Below, one piece after another: positions 1-8,731 of a stretch of 51,420 bases of DNA. The notes beneath the pieces are model-generated. The model saw only the letters and a list, made by a program, of their open reading frames with translations. It did not search any database and was not told the origin of the DNA. Positions within the stretch are counted from its first letter, which is position 1. Each line of letters begins with the position of its first letter. Source of the DNA: Rickettsia typhi (lineage in GTDB: Bacteria > Pseudomonadota > Alphaproteobacteria > Rickettsiales > UBA1997); contig CAMAWV010000004.1 of NCBI GenBank assembly GCA_945862075.1, positions 1-51,420 on the forward strand, given 5' to 3'. A program made the position numbers and the translations under genes.

Positions 1-1
1 T

Positions 2-1495
2 CAAAATATTTCTTTTCACGAAATTGCCCGACGAATTAAAAAAAATTTTCAACCAACAAATTGCCTTTGTGCCAACAACGATGCCGATGCAGAAAAAAAT
101 CAAATTTTGTTAAATACCTTAGAAGATAGCAATAACCCAATTCGAGCAATTTTTGCTGTGCATAAATTAAACGAAGGCTGGGATGTGTTAAATTTGTTTG
201 ATATTGTTCGGCTTTACGAAAAAACCGATGGCAAAGCAGAAAAGCCAAGCAAAACAACTATCGCCGAAGCTCAATTAATTGGCAGAGGAGCCAGATATTT
301 TCCGTTTATTTTACAAGAAGGGCAAGATAAATTTACTCGAAAATTTGACAACGACACCGCCAACAATTTACGAGTTTTAGAAGAGCTTTTTTATCATACC
401 AAACAAGAAAGCGAATACATAAGAGAACTAACAACAGCCATGGTTGAAATGGGGCTTTACACAGATAACTTAATTAGCAAAAAACTCATTTTAAAAGAAA
501 AATTTAAAAACACCGATTTTTATAAAAATGCTAAAGTTGTGGTGAATAAAAAAATTGCTAAAGATTATTATTATGTTAAATCTTTTAACGATTTAGGAGT
601 AATGAAAAAAAATTTTACTTATCAATTATCTTCTGCTTTTGGCAGTAAAATTACAGTTTTTAATCATCAACTTGAAATTGCCGAAGCAAAACAGCATAAA
701 AGCATCAGTTTTAGTGAAATTCCAAAAAATATTATACAATTTGCTTTGGCAAAAAATAAATTTTTTGATTTTAATAATTTAAGCAAAATTTTTAAAAACA
801 TCTTTGCAACTTCCGATTTTATTAATAACCCAAATTATCTTGGTGGATTGATGATTGATTTTACAGGATTGCCAGAGAGATTAAAACTTATTACTAACAA
901 CGATTATTTATTAGCAGTGCAACAAGTTTTATCATTAATAGAAACCGAAATTCAAAACAACAGCACAAAATTTACCGCTTCTGATTATTATTTTGTTAAA
1001 TTAAAAGATATTTTTAAAGATAAAGAAATTAGAATTGAAAAAAATTCAGAAAGAGCAGATGGGCAAGAAAACTTTTTACTCGATAAAAATTGGTATGTTT
1101 ATAATGCCAACTACGGCACCAACGAAGAGAAGGCTTTTATTGAAATGTTTAGCAAAAAATTTGCCGATTTACAAGCAAAATTTAGTAATATTTACATTAT
1201 TAGAAACGAAAGAGAATTAAAAATTTATAATAAATTAGGGCAAGCTTTTGAGCCAGATTTTTTACTATTGTGTGAAAAAAAAGAACAATCATTAACATAT
1301 CAAGTTTTTATTGAGCCAAAGGGCAATCATTTAAAACAAAACGATCAATGGAAAGAAGATTTTTTACTAGAAATCGCCGATAAAAAACAGATCATTACAA
1401 TTTTTACCGATCGCTATGTTGTTACAGGTTTGCCATTTTATAATCAGTTAAACGAAAATGATTTTAAACAGAAGTTAGAAAACTGCTTGATGTAA
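2..1495 (+). CDS. res: Type III restriction endonuclease, Res subunit, C-terminal part (5' end outside window)
   Basis: The reading frame is open from base 2, so the gene begins upstream of the window and the first internal TTG is not the start. Near the left edge it has helicase-like segments (AVHKLNEGWDVLNL, then AQLIGRGARYFPF, which fits motif VI with its QxxGRxxR pattern). Near the C-terminus EPDFLLL followed by VFIEPKG fits the PD...ExK nuclease core of Res proteins. Res uses ATP to translocate and cleaves DNA together with a Mod methyltransferase. Mod is not in the window and would be expected upstream on the same strand. The gene ends about 130 bases before the rplU promoter region. 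I see no frameshift in the visible part. The family call is firm; whether the full gene is intact cannot be judged. Confidence 0.85.
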   Translation, partial: QNISFHEIARRIKKNFQPTNCLCANNDADAEKNQILLNTLEDSNNPIRAIFAVHKLNEGWDVLNLFDIVRLYEKTDGKAEKPSKTTIAEAQLIGRGARYFPFILQEGQDKFTRKFDNDTANNLRVLEELFYHTKQESEYIRELTTAMVEMGLYTDNLISKKLILKEKFKNTDFYKNAKVVVNKKIAKDYYYVKSFNDLGVMKKNFTYQLSSAFGSKITVFNHQLEIAEAKQHKSISFSEIPKNIIQFALAKNKFFDFNNLSKIFKNIFATSDFINNPNYLGGLMIDFTGLPERLKLITNNDYLLAVQQVLSLIETEIQNNSTKFTASDYYFVKLKDIFKDKEIRIEKNSERADGQENFLLDKNWYVYNANYGTNEEKAFIEMFSKKFADLQAKFSNIYIIRNERELKIYNKLGQAFEPDFLLLCEKKEQSLTYQVFIEPKGNHLKQNDQWKEDFLLEIADKKQIITIFTDRYVVTGLPFYNQLNENDFKQKLENCLM

Positions 1496-1566
1496 AAAAT
1501 CATTTAAAATATCTGTTTATTTTTAGAAATCAATGAAAAAAGTTGTTTGTTTTTTAAATAAAGTTC

Positions 1567-1594
1567 TTGCTTGTTAAATTTTTATTTTTATAAT
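1567..1594 (+). promoter_or_regulatory. Putative sigma70-type promoter for rplU-rpmA
   Basis: TTGCTT (1567-1572) and TATAAT (1589-1594) are separated by 16 bases, with the rplU ATG about 35 bases further on. The surrounding 1496-1629 gap is otherwise AT-rich and featureless. Confidence 0.5.
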
Positions 1595-1629
1595 TTTAGC
1601 ATTATTTTTAATTAAAATTTTCAAAAATT

Positions 1630-1944
1630 ATGTTTGCAATAGTTGAAATTCAAGGTAAACAATATCGGGTATCTCCTCAACAAAAAATCATTGTCGATAA
1701 ACAAAACCATGATGTTGGCTCTAAAATTACCATTAACAATGTTTTATTAATTGGCACTTCTGATAACCAAACAATTTTTGGATCTCCTTATGTTTCTTCT
1801 GCATCGGTTGAAGCAGAGGTTTTAAAGAAATTCAAAGGCGATAAAGTAATTTCTTTTAAGAAAAGAAGAAGACAAAACTCACGCCGAAAAAAAGGGCATC
1901 GTCAAAATCATACTTTATTACAAATTACTGCAATTAATAACTAA
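1630..1944 (+). CDS. rplU: 50S ribosomal protein L21
   Basis: The 104-residue protein has the usual L21 length. It begins FAIVEIQGKQYRVS and ends in the basic block around RRRQNSRRKKGHRQNHT that contacts 23S rRNA. It is followed after 19 bases by rpmA, the conserved rplU-rpmA pair. A promoter-like element lies just upstream. No anomalies were seen. Confidence 0.97.
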   Translation: MFAIVEIQGKQYRVSPQQKIIVDKQNHDVGSKITINNVLLIGTSDNQTIFGSPYVSSASVEAEVLKKFKGDKVISFKKRRRQNSRRKKGHRQNHTLLQITAINN

Positions 1945-1963
1945 AAATTAATTCTAAAAAACT

Positions 1964-2221
1964 ATGGCAACAAAGAAAGCGGGCGGTAGTTCCCGAAATG
2001 GTCGAGATTCTGCAGGTCGTAGGCTCGGCATTAAAAAATTCGGCGGTCAATTAGTGATTGCTGGCAATATCATTCTTCGTCAAAGAGGCACCAAATGGCA
2101 TCCTGGTGAAAATGTTGGCATCGGTAAAGATCACACTATTTTTGCCAAAATTGATGGCATTGTTAAGTTTATAAAAAGTGCTCACAAAAATAGAACTTTT
2201 GTAACAGTTATTTCTGCTTAA
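1964..2221 (+). CDS. rpmA: 50S ribosomal protein L27
   Basis: The 85-residue protein starts [15 protein letters not shown], the conserved flexible N-terminus that reaches toward the peptidyl transferase centre. It continues with [16 protein letters not shown] and DHTIFA, diagnostic for L27. There is no N-terminal pre-sequence of the kind cleaved in Firmicutes. It is co-oriented with rplU and probably co-transcribed. Confidence 0.97.
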   Translation: MATKKAGGSSRNGRDSAGRRLGIKKFGGQLVIAGNIILRQRGTKWHPGENVGIGKDHTIFAKIDGIVKFIKSAHKNRTFVTVISA

Positions 2222-2245
2222 GTTTTAATATCTTAAGCTCACAAT

Positions 2246-2665
2246 ATGCTAGCTCCTTTTCATTTAGCTATACCAGTATCTTGCTTAACAAAAGCAAACG
2301 ATTTTTACGGTGATTTGCTTGGCTTAAAAAAAGGTAGGCAGTCACAATTTTGGATAGATTGGAATTTTTTTGGTCATCAATTAGTAACTCATCTAAAACC
2401 AAATTCTAATACTACTATCACAAATTTAGTTGATGGTCATCAAGTGCCAGTTCCTCATTTTGGAGTGGTTTTAGCATGGCAAGATTGGCATAACTTCGCT
2501 AATTATTTGCAACAAAAAAACCTAGAATTTGTCATTGAGCCCTATATTCGTTTTAAAAATCAAGTTGGTGAGCAAGCGACTATGTTTTTTTATGACTATT
2601 GTGGCAATGCTTTAGAATTCAAATCTTTTAAAGATATAAATCAATTATTTGCAACACTTCCCTAA
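2246..2665 (+). CDS. VOC (glyoxalase/bleomycin resistance) family protein
   Basis: This 139-residue protein starts [20 protein letters not shown], with LGLKKG and [15 protein letters not shown] following. That is the beta-alpha-beta-beta-beta layout of one vicinal-oxygen-chelate half repeated once. The C-terminal [16 protein letters not shown] resembles the last metal-ligand strand of such proteins (...D.dGN.lEf). His5, His47 and Glu near the end are candidate metal ligands. The substrate cannot be deduced; related small proteins are often annotated as dioxygenase-like or lactoylglutathione-lyase-like. It lies between rpmA and mnmE with short gaps and is probably part of the same transcription unit. 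Confidence 0.8.
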   Translation: MLAPFHLAIPVSCLTKANDFYGDLLGLKKGRQSQFWIDWNFFGHQLVTHLKPNSNTTITNLVDGHQVPVPHFGVVLAWQDWHNFANYLQQKNLEFVIEPYIRFKNQVGEQATMFFYDYCGNALEFKSFKDINQLFATLP

Positions 2666-2694
2666 AAAAACTAGCAAAAGTAAATAAATTTGCT

Positions 2695-4056
2695 ATGCAA
2701 CAATCTTCTAATCTCAAAAATACCATTTTTGCTCCAATAACTTCTATACATTCTTCGGCAGTAACTGTTATTAGAATTTCTGGCTCAAAAACCAAATATT
2801 GCCTAAATGCTTTAGGTATCAAAAATAACCTCAATCCTCGGCAAATTTCGTTGCAAAAAATAATTATTAATCAAAATTTAATAGATGAAGCATTAATAGT
2901 GTTTTTTAATGCTCCTAATAGCTTTACAGGAGAAGATATTGCTGAAATAAGCATTCATTCTTCACCATTTATTTTGCAACAAATAACTTCTTGTCTACTT
3001 ACTATTCCTAGTGTTTTTCTTGCCTTGCCAGGTGAGTTTTCAAAACAAGCTTTTTATAATAACAAACTCGATTTAGTGCAAGCCGAAGCAATTGTTGATT
3101 TAATAAATAGCGAAACCGCTATACAACATCAGCAAGCTTTAAATCAAATGAGAGGGGGGTTAAGTACTATATATTTTCAATGGAGGCAAAATTTATTAGA
3201 AATTAGTTCTTTACTTACCGCCATCATTGATTTTCCAGAAGATGATTTACCGCAAGAGTTACAACAAAATATTGACCAACAAATACACCATTTAACATCT
3301 AACATTCAAGATCATCTAAACGATAATTTAATTGGGCAAAAAATTAAAGATGGTTTAAGTTTAGCAATTATAGGCTCTCCAAATGTTGGCAAATCTAGCT
3401 TAATAAATCATTTATCAAATAGCGAAGTTGCTATTGTCTCTCCTTATGCCGGAACTACTCGCGATGTTATTGAAGTGCATTTACATATTGCAGATATTAT
3501 GGTAAAAATAGCCGATACTGCTGGCATTAGAAATAGCAAAAATGCTATCGAAAAAATTGGCATTACCAAATCTTTACAAAAAGCCAAAACTTCTGATCTT
3601 AAAATATTAGTTCTTGATGCTACCAATCCTAAATTACCTAAAAATTTCACTAGCGAATTTTTGCCAAAAAATACCTTAATTGTAATTAATAAAATTGATC
3701 AAGAAAAATCGTATAAATTAATGAAGATTTTATCTTTATTACAAAAAAAACAATTCGATGTAATTGAAATTTCTTTGTTACAAAATATCAATATTCTTAA
3801 TCTTAAACAATCTTTACATCATAAAGTAAAAAATATTATTCCTAGCACTTGTAATAATTTAATTACTAATCAAAGATACCGCTTAGCTTTGCAAAATACT
3901 TTACAAGCTTTACAAAATTTTTGTTTATTACCTTATCCAGAAATTGCTTTTGAAAATTTAAGAATTGCTAGCAACGAACTTGGTTTTATTACTGGCAAAA
4001 TTACCAACGAAAATTTATTAGATCAGATTTTTACTAAATTTTGCATCGGAAAATAA
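2695..4056 (+). CDS. mnmE: tRNA modification GTPase MnmE (TrmE)
   Basis: MnmE works with MnmG to place the (carboxymethyl)aminomethyl group on U34 of certain tRNAs. The 453-residue length is standard. The N-terminal folate-binding domain is followed by an inserted G domain: P-loop GSPNVGKS at about 227-234, the potassium-loop/switch region with GTTRDVIE, DTAG at 274-277 and NKID at 332-335. The protein ends FCIGK, the invariant C-terminal motif whose cysteine (about 450) is required for modification. No mnmG is in the window. Intact. Confidence 0.96.
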   Translation: MQQSSNLKNTIFAPITSIHSSAVTVIRISGSKTKYCLNALGIKNNLNPRQISLQKIIINQNLIDEALIVFFNAPNSFTGEDIAEISIHSSPFILQQITSCLLTIPSVFLALPGEFSKQAFYNNKLDLVQAEAIVDLINSETAIQHQQALNQMRGGLSTIYFQWRQNLLEISSLLTAIIDFPEDDLPQELQQNIDQQIHHLTSNIQDHLNDNLIGQKIKDGLSLAIIGSPNVGKSSLINHLSNSEVAIVSPYAGTTRDVIEVHLHIADIMVKIADTAGIRNSKNAIEKIGITKSLQKAKTSDLKILVLDATNPKLPKNFTSEFLPKNTLIVINKIDQEKSYKLMKILSLLQKKQFDVIEISLLQNINILNLKQSLHHKVKNIIPSTCNNLITNQRYRLALQNTLQALQNFCLLPYPEIAFENLRIASNELGFITGKITNENLLDQIFTKFCIGK

Positions 4057-4086
4057 AAAAAACTTCATTATAAGTTTAAAAAATAC

Positions 4087-4114
4087 TTGACCTTATAATA
4101 TTAAGTTTTAAAAT
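4087..4114 (+). promoter_or_regulatory. Putative promoter of the rpsL-rpsG unit
   Basis: TTGACC (4087-4092) is followed after 16 bases by TAAAAT (4109-4114). The predicted start of transcription lies about 50 bases before the rpsL ATG. The element falls in the 115-base gap after mnmE, the largest gap in this stretch. Confidence 0.5.
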
Positions 4115-4171
4115 AATATTAAATTTTTCTAATTAAAACATTAGCATTGCTATGTTTTGTTTTTTATTTAT

Positions 4172-4543
4172 ATGCCTACAATTAATCAATTAATAAGAAA
4201 ACCAAGGGTTAAACAAACAGCAAAAAACAAAGTTCCTGCTATCAGTTCTTGCCCACAAAAAAGAGGTGTTTGCACTAGAGTCTATACAACCACTCCAAAA
4301 AAACCAAATTCTGCCTTGAGAAAAGTTGCTAGAGTAAAACTTACAAATGGTTTTGAAGTTATCGCTTATATTCCAGGCGAAGGTCATAATTTACAAGAAC
4401 ACTCTGTTGTAGCAATACGTGGCGGAAGGGTAAAAGATTTACCAGGTGTTCGCTATCATATTGTGCGAGGTTCTCTCGATACTCAAGGTGTAAAAAATCG
4501 TAAACAAGCCCGTTCTAAATACGGTGCTCAAAAACCTAAATAA
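4172..4543 (+). CDS. rpsL: 30S ribosomal protein S12
   Basis: I place the start at ATG 4172 ([12 protein letters not shown]), the canonical S12 N-terminus, rather than at the upstream in-frame TTG at 4157. This gives 123 residues, the usual length. The decoding-centre segments are present: [17 protein letters not shown], with the lysine of PKKPNS where streptomycin-resistance changes occur, and [18 protein letters not shown]. It is followed 26 bases later by rpsG as in the classical str operon, but fusA and tuf do not follow. Confidence 0.97.
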   Translation: MPTINQLIRKPRVKQTAKNKVPAISSCPQKRGVCTRVYTTTPKKPNSALRKVARVKLTNGFEVIAYIPGEGHNLQEHSVVAIRGGRVKDLPGVRYHIVRGSLDTQGVKNRKQARSKYGAQKPK

Positions 4544-4569
4544 ATCTTTAAACAATCATTTATAATTTT

Positions 4570-5037
4570 ATGAGAAGAAGAGCTGCCAAAATCAGAAAAA
4601 TTTTCCCAGATGCAAAATACAAAGAAGTAATAGTATCTAGATTTGTTAATCGCTTAATGAACGACGGCAAAAAATCAGTAGTTGAAAAAGCCATTTATGA
4701 TGCTTTTAGCGATCTCGAAAAAAAATTAAAGAGATCTCCTATCGATATTTTTAAAGAAGCTCTTGAAGTTATTACTCCAAAAATCGAGGTTCGTTCACGT
4801 AGAATAGGTGGTGCAACCTATCAAATTCCTGTTGAGGTTTCTGCAAGAAGAGGTTCTGCTCTTGCTTTAAAATGGTTAAAAATTTCTATCGAAAATATCA
4901 AAGGGCGTAAACTATCTAATAAGGTTGTCTCTGTAATTCTTGATTCCCTAGAAAATAAAGGTTGGGCCGCCAAGAAAAAAGAAGAAGTATTCAAAATGGC
5001 TGAAGCAAACAAAGCCTTCGCACACTATCGCTGGTAA
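4570..5037 (+). CDS. rpsG: 30S ribosomal protein S7
   Basis: The 155-residue protein starts MRRRAAKIRKIFPDAKYKE and contains EVRSRRIGGATYQIPVEV, the rRNA-binding signature of S7. It ends in the usual helical AHYRW tail. S7 nucleates assembly of the 30S head. It is followed immediately by a strong intrinsic terminator, so the str-type unit here consists of only two genes. Confidence 0.97.
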   Translation: MRRRAAKIRKIFPDAKYKEVIVSRFVNRLMNDGKKSVVEKAIYDAFSDLEKKLKRSPIDIFKEALEVITPKIEVRSRRIGGATYQIPVEVSARRGSALALKWLKISIENIKGRKLSNKVVSVILDSLENKGWAAKKKEEVFKMAEANKAFAHYRW

Positions 5038-5055
5038 TTTTATTTTTTATTTCTT

Positions 5056-5105
5056 AAAAAAGCTATTTTGTTGATATTAAAATTAACAAAATAGCTTTTT
5101 TGTTT
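5056..5105 (+). terminator. Intrinsic terminator after rpsG
   Basis: A perfect 17-bp inverted repeat (5056-5072 and 5085-5101) has a 12-base loop and its descending arm runs into a T tract. It lies 18 bases after the rpsG stop and separates the ribosomal genes from hemF. It is the clearest intrinsic terminator in the window. Confidence 0.85.
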
Positions 5106-5151
5106 TAAAAAATAAATTTTTTAGTGGGTTGTAAATGCTATCACTTTTTAG

Positions 5152-5179
5152 TTGAAATTACATTATAATATTCTAATAT
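5152..5179 (+). promoter_or_regulatory. Putative promoter of the hemF-pur unit
   Basis: TTGAAA (5152-5157) and TAATAT (5174-5179) are 16 bases apart, about 23 bases before the hemF ATG. A second TATAAT-like string overlaps the spacer (5164-5169). A diverged copy of this area recurs at about 34.94 kb. Confidence 0.4.
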
Positions 5180-5202
5180 TTTAGCAATTTTAATTTAATT
5201 TT

Positions 5203-6054
5203 ATGAATTTTACATCACAGCAAAAACAAACATCTACTTGGTTTTTAGAGCTACGCAATAAAATATGTGCCGAATTTGAGTTAATAGAGCAAGAGTTTTC
5301 TGGCAATAATGATGCTAAATTTCAAAAAAAACCTTGGCAAAGATTCGATGAAACCACAAAGCAAAATGGTGGTTATGGCGAAATGTCGGTTATGAAAGGT
5401 AAAGTTTTTGAAAAGGTTGGGGTTAATTTTTCAGAAGTTTTTGGCAAGTTTAGCGATAAATTCAAGCACGAAATTCCTGGTGCCGAAGCTGATCCTACTT
5501 TTTGGGCCTCTGGCATTTCTTTGGTTGCACATATGTCTTCGCCACTTGTACCTGCGGTGCATCTAAACACTCGCTTTATCTGCACTACAAAAAGCTGGTT
5601 TGGAGGCGGTGCCGATTTAAACCCTGCCCTACCTAACGAGCAAGATACTCTTGATTTTCACCAAACAATGCAACAAGCTTGCAACAAAACCGATATTAAC
5701 TATTACGATAAATTTAAAAAATGGTGCGACGAATATTTTTTTATCAAACATCGCAATGTGGCACGCGGGGTTGGTGGTATTTTTTACGACTACCTAAACA
5801 CTAATAATTTTGAAAACGATTTCACTTTTACTAAAAATGTTGGACTGGCTTTTTTAGATATTTTTCCAAAAATAGTTCGACGAAATATGCATCTTGCCTA
5901 CAACGAAACTCAAAAACATCAACAACTCTGCTATCGTGGGCTTTATGCCGAATTTAACCTAATTTACGATCGTGGCACCCGTTTTGGTTTATTAACCAAC
6001 GGCAACCCCGAGGCAATTTTAATGTCTTTGCCACCTATGGCTGTATGGCAATAA
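5203..6054 (+). CDS. hemF: Coproporphyrinogen III oxidase, oxygen-dependent
   Basis: HemF converts coproporphyrinogen III to protoporphyrinogen IX with O2. The 283-residue protein contains KKWCDEYFFIKHR followed by RGVGGIFYDYL (about 172-199), the HemF signature, and FGGGADLNP before it. The C-terminal NLIYDRGTRFGL and PPMAVW are also typical. The gene sits 12 bases before purC and probably heads the pur transcription unit. Its 3' end and the purC start recur as degenerate fragments at 33.26 and 34.97 kb. Choosing the oxygen-dependent enzyme is consistent with the cbb3 oxidase subunit later in the window. Confidence 0.96.
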   Translation: MNFTSQQKQTSTWFLELRNKICAEFELIEQEFSGNNDAKFQKKPWQRFDETTKQNGGYGEMSVMKGKVFEKVGVNFSEVFGKFSDKFKHEIPGAEADPTFWASGISLVAHMSSPLVPAVHLNTRFICTTKSWFGGGADLNPALPNEQDTLDFHQTMQQACNKTDINYYDKFKKWCDEYFFIKHRNVARGVGGIFYDYLNTNNFENDFTFTKNVGLAFLDIFPKIVRRNMHLAYNETQKHQQLCYRGLYAEFNLIYDRGTRFGLLTNGNPEAILMSLPPMAVWQ

Positions 6055-6066
6055 TTAACAACAACT

Positions 6067-6780
6067 ATGCAAAAAACACATAAAATTTACGAAGGTAAGG
6101 CAAAAATAATTTATGCCACAGAAAATCCTGAAATATTAATACAATATTTTAAAGATTCTGCTACCGCTTTTAATGGAGTAAAAAAGGCCGAAATTTTTGG
6201 CAAGGGCGAGCTTAACAATGCTATTTCTGCCTACATTATGAACGAACTGGCAAAACATCGCATCGCAACTCATTTTATTGAAAAACTAAACAATAAAGAG
6301 CAGTTAATTAAAAAAGTAAGCATCATTCCGCTAGAAGTTATCATGCGCAACACCATTGCTGGTTCGCTGGCAAAAAAACTAAACCTTGCCGAAGGAGTTG
6401 ATTTGCCTCATCCTATTTTTGAAATTTGCTACAAAAACGATGCCCTTGGCGACCCGCTAATTAACGAAGATCAGGCAGTTTATGCCCTAAAATTAACTAC
6501 CCAAGAGCATTTAGCCACAATTAAAGCAACAGCACTAAAAATTAACAGCATTTTACAAAAACTTTTTACAGAAATCAATATTAAGCTAGTTGATTTTAAA
6601 ATAGAGTTTGGCTACGATTTAAACCAAAATATTCTTTTGGCCGACGAAATCAGCCCCGATAGTTGCCGATTATGGGATTTAACCACTTCACAAAAACTCG
6701 ACAAAGATATTTTTCGGCAAGATTTGGGCAGTTTAGTTGATGGCTACCAAGAAATTATCAATCGTTTTTTTAAAAAATGA
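6067..6780 (+). CDS. purC: Phosphoribosylaminoimidazole-succinocarboxamide synthase
   Basis: PurC joins aspartate to CAIR in purine synthesis. The 237-residue protein has the N-terminal THKIYEGKAKIIY nucleotide-binding strand, VIMRNTIAGSLAKKL and the C-terminal DEISPDSCRLWD signature. Its TGA stop overlaps the ATG of the next gene (ATGA at 6777-6780), implying translational coupling. The first 45 or so codons are duplicated at 35.02 kb in a decayed fragment. Confidence 0.97.
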   Translation: MQKTHKIYEGKAKIIYATENPEILIQYFKDSATAFNGVKKAEIFGKGELNNAISAYIMNELAKHRIATHFIEKLNNKEQLIKKVSIIPLEVIMRNTIAGSLAKKLNLAEGVDLPHPIFEICYKNDALGDPLINEDQAVYALKLTTQEHLATIKATALKINSILQKLFTEINIKLVDFKIEFGYDLNQNILLADEISPDSCRLWDLTTSQKLDKDIFRQDLGSLVDGYQEIINRFFKK

Positions 6781-7754
6781 CACAGCCAAGACAAGAAAAA
6801 GATCAAGAAATAGAAAATTGTATAAAAAATTTTCTTACAAAAAACAAAATATGTTTCACACAACCAGAAAAAGAACCTCAAAAAGATGGTAAAAAAACAC
6901 CTGATTTTTTATTGCCAGAGCATAAAATTCTTATTGAATGCAAACATCATAACACTCAATCTACAGAACAAAAACATTTAGACCTTGTTGATAACATTAG
7001 AAAAAAAATTGAAGAAAAAACAAAAGATATAAGAAAACAATGTGCAATTAGAAGGTTTGAAATTAAATACAATGAAAATTTTGACAAAATCAAGAGCATC
7101 ACAGAAGATACAACAAAGTTTGATGAAATAATAAATGAAATAATTAAACAAATAGAACAAAAAACAAAATTAATAGCAGAAGAATACAAAAGCGAAGAAA
7201 TAAACATAATTATACCGATAAAGAATGAAAATATCCATCTAAATATATTTTTTTCTATTCAGAAAGTAAATCAAAAAACAACATCAATATCAATAACAAC
7301 AAGATGTAAAGCATTTTGGGCATCAATTAAAGATTCAAATCTTAGCAAAGAATTAAATGACAAATATAAAAAATATAAAAACTCTCATACTGATTATAAA
7401 CAAATTTTAGCTTTTTCTTGCGATGATTATAGTTATCATGCTTATGGTTTAAGGAATAACGAAATAGAAAACGAAATAGAAAACGAAATAGAAGATGGAG
7501 ACTTCACAAAATTTCAAAAAAACCTTTTTCAAGAAAAAGATAAATTACTGGCTATAATTCTTTTTTTCAATAATCACGAAGAAAATAATGAAACATTTAA
7601 AATAGGTTGCATTCTTTCTCCAGATAAAATTATCACTAGTAAAAAACCACAAGTAGCAAACGAAAACACGAAGATAAACAATACGAAACAACAAGATATT
7701 TTAAAATTATTTGCAGATAATTTTGATGTTGCTTTTTCTAAAAATGAAAATTAA
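6777..7754 (+). CDS. Uncharacterised protein with N-terminal PD-(D/E)XK-like nuclease motif
   Basis: The 325-residue product has TPDFLLPEHKILIECKHH near residues 40-60, matching the PD-x(n)-ExK core of restriction-type endonucleases. The ligands would be D of PDF and the E and K of IECK. The middle is a lysine- and glutamate-rich, probably helical segment (about 65-145), followed by a beta-rich region and a glutamate-rich spot encoded by three copies of a 12-bp repeat. I recognise no specific family. It starts inside the purC stop (ATGA) and is followed 30 bases later by purS, so it interrupts a conserved purine gene run and is probably co-expressed with it. Base composition looks even more AT-rich than its neighbours. 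It may be a restriction or defence nuclease carried in as cargo, or a housekeeping nuclease; the former seems likelier. Confidence 0.6.
   Translation: MTQPRQEKDQEIENCIKNFLTKNKICFTQPEKEPQKDGKKTPDFLLPEHKILIECKHHNTQSTEQKHLDLVDNIRKKIEEKTKDIRKQCAIRRFEIKYNENFDKIKSITEDTTKFDEIINEIIKQIEQKTKLIAEEYKSEEINIIIPIKNENIHLNIFFSIQKVNQKTTSISITTRCKAFWASIKDSNLSKELNDKYKKYKNSHTDYKQILAFSCDDYSYHAYGLRNNEIENEIENEIEDGDFTKFQKNLFQEKDKLLAIILFFNNHEENNETFKIGCILSPDKIITSKKPQVANENTKINNTKQQDILKLFADNFDVAFSKNEN
7458..7493 (+). repeat. Three tandem 12-bp repeats inside the nuclease-like gene
   Basis: The unit AACGAAATAGAA is repeated exactly three times in frame, encoding N-E-I-E units. Repeat-number change here would add or remove four residues without shifting the frame. 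Confidence 0.85.
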
Positions 7755-7784
7755 AATTTATAATAACAAAACTCTTTAAACTCT

Positions 7785-8033
7785 ATGACTAAAATCAGAA
7801 TTAATATTGCTTTAAAAAAAGGGGTGCTCGATACTCAAGGCAAAGCAATTGAAAATGTTTTAAACAAAAATTTAGACTACCCTCAACTAAATAATGTAAG
7901 GCAAGGCAAATTTGTTGAACTTGAGCTACCCGAAACCAATGCCGAACAAATCAAAAAAATTGTCGAAGAAATTTGTACAAAATTGCTAGTTAATACAGTA
8001 ATTGAAACCTACACTTATCAAATTATTAACTAA
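7785..8033 (+). CDS. purS: Phosphoribosylformylglycinamidine synthase subunit PurS
   Basis: PurS is the small subunit that bridges PurL and PurQ in the FGAM synthase complex. The 82-residue protein begins TKIRINIALKKGVLDTQGKAIEN, with VRQGKFVELEL and VIETYTYQI at the end, all typical. It is immediately followed (2 bases) by purQ. purL is not in the window. Confidence 0.95.
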   Translation: MTKIRINIALKKGVLDTQGKAIENVLNKNLDYPQLNNVRQGKFVELELPETNAEQIKKIVEEICTKLLVNTVIETYTYQIIN

Positions 8034-8035
8034 TT

Positions 8036-8725
8036 ATGAAATCAGCGGTAATCACTTTTCCTGGCTCTAACTGTAATCAAGATGCCGTTATGGCTTTAAA
8101 AAAAGTTGGCTTTGAGGTGCAAGAAATTTGGCATGCCGAAACCTCAATAAACAACAACATCGATCTCATTATTATTCCCGGAGGTTTTTCATATGGCGAC
8201 TACCTGCGTAGCGGGGCTATGGCAAGTATTTCGCCCATTATGCAAGAAGTAAAAAGGTTAGCAGAAAGAGGCAACAAAATTTTAGGCATTTGCAATGGTT
8301 TTCAGATCTTAACCGAAAGCAACTTGCTTGAAGGTTGCCTAATTCGTAATGCTTCTGGCAAATTTATTTGCAAGCAAACTTTACTTCGAGTTGAAAATAA
8401 CACTTCTGCTTTTACTTGCAATTACAAAAAACAACAAATAATTAACATACCAATCGCCCATGCCGACGGCAATTTTTTTGCCAGCAACGATACCATAAAA
8501 AATCTTGAAGATCAAAATCTAGTAGCTTTTCGTTATGTCGATGATGTAGGAAATGTAAGCAATCAAGCTAATCCTAATGGCTCTATGCTTAATATTGCAG
8601 GTATTTTTAACAAACAAAAAAATGTACTTGGTTTAATGCCTCATCCAGAAAGAGCTATCGATATATACACTGGCTCTACTGATGGCTTGGTAATGTTTGA
8701 AGGGTTATTAGAAGGTTTTAATTAA
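8036..8725 (+). CDS. purQ: Phosphoribosylformylglycinamidine synthase, glutaminase subunit PurQ
   Basis: PurQ releases ammonia from glutamine for FGAM synthesis. The 229-residue class I amidotransferase has FPGSNCNQD at the N-terminus, GGFSYGDYLRSGA, the nucleophile elbow GICNGFQ (Cys about 86) and the catalytic His-Glu in MPHPERAID. It is co-transcribed with purS and followed after 6 bases by purN. Confidence 0.97.
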   Translation: MKSAVITFPGSNCNQDAVMALKKVGFEVQEIWHAETSINNNIDLIIIPGGFSYGDYLRSGAMASISPIMQEVKRLAERGNKILGICNGFQILTESNLLEGCLIRNASGKFICKQTLLRVENNTSAFTCNYKKQQIINIPIAHADGNFFASNDTIKNLEDQNLVAFRYVDDVGNVSNQANPNGSMLNIAGIFNKQKNVLGLMPHPERAIDIYTGSTDGLVMFEGLLEGFN

Positions 8726-8731
8726 TTTTAA

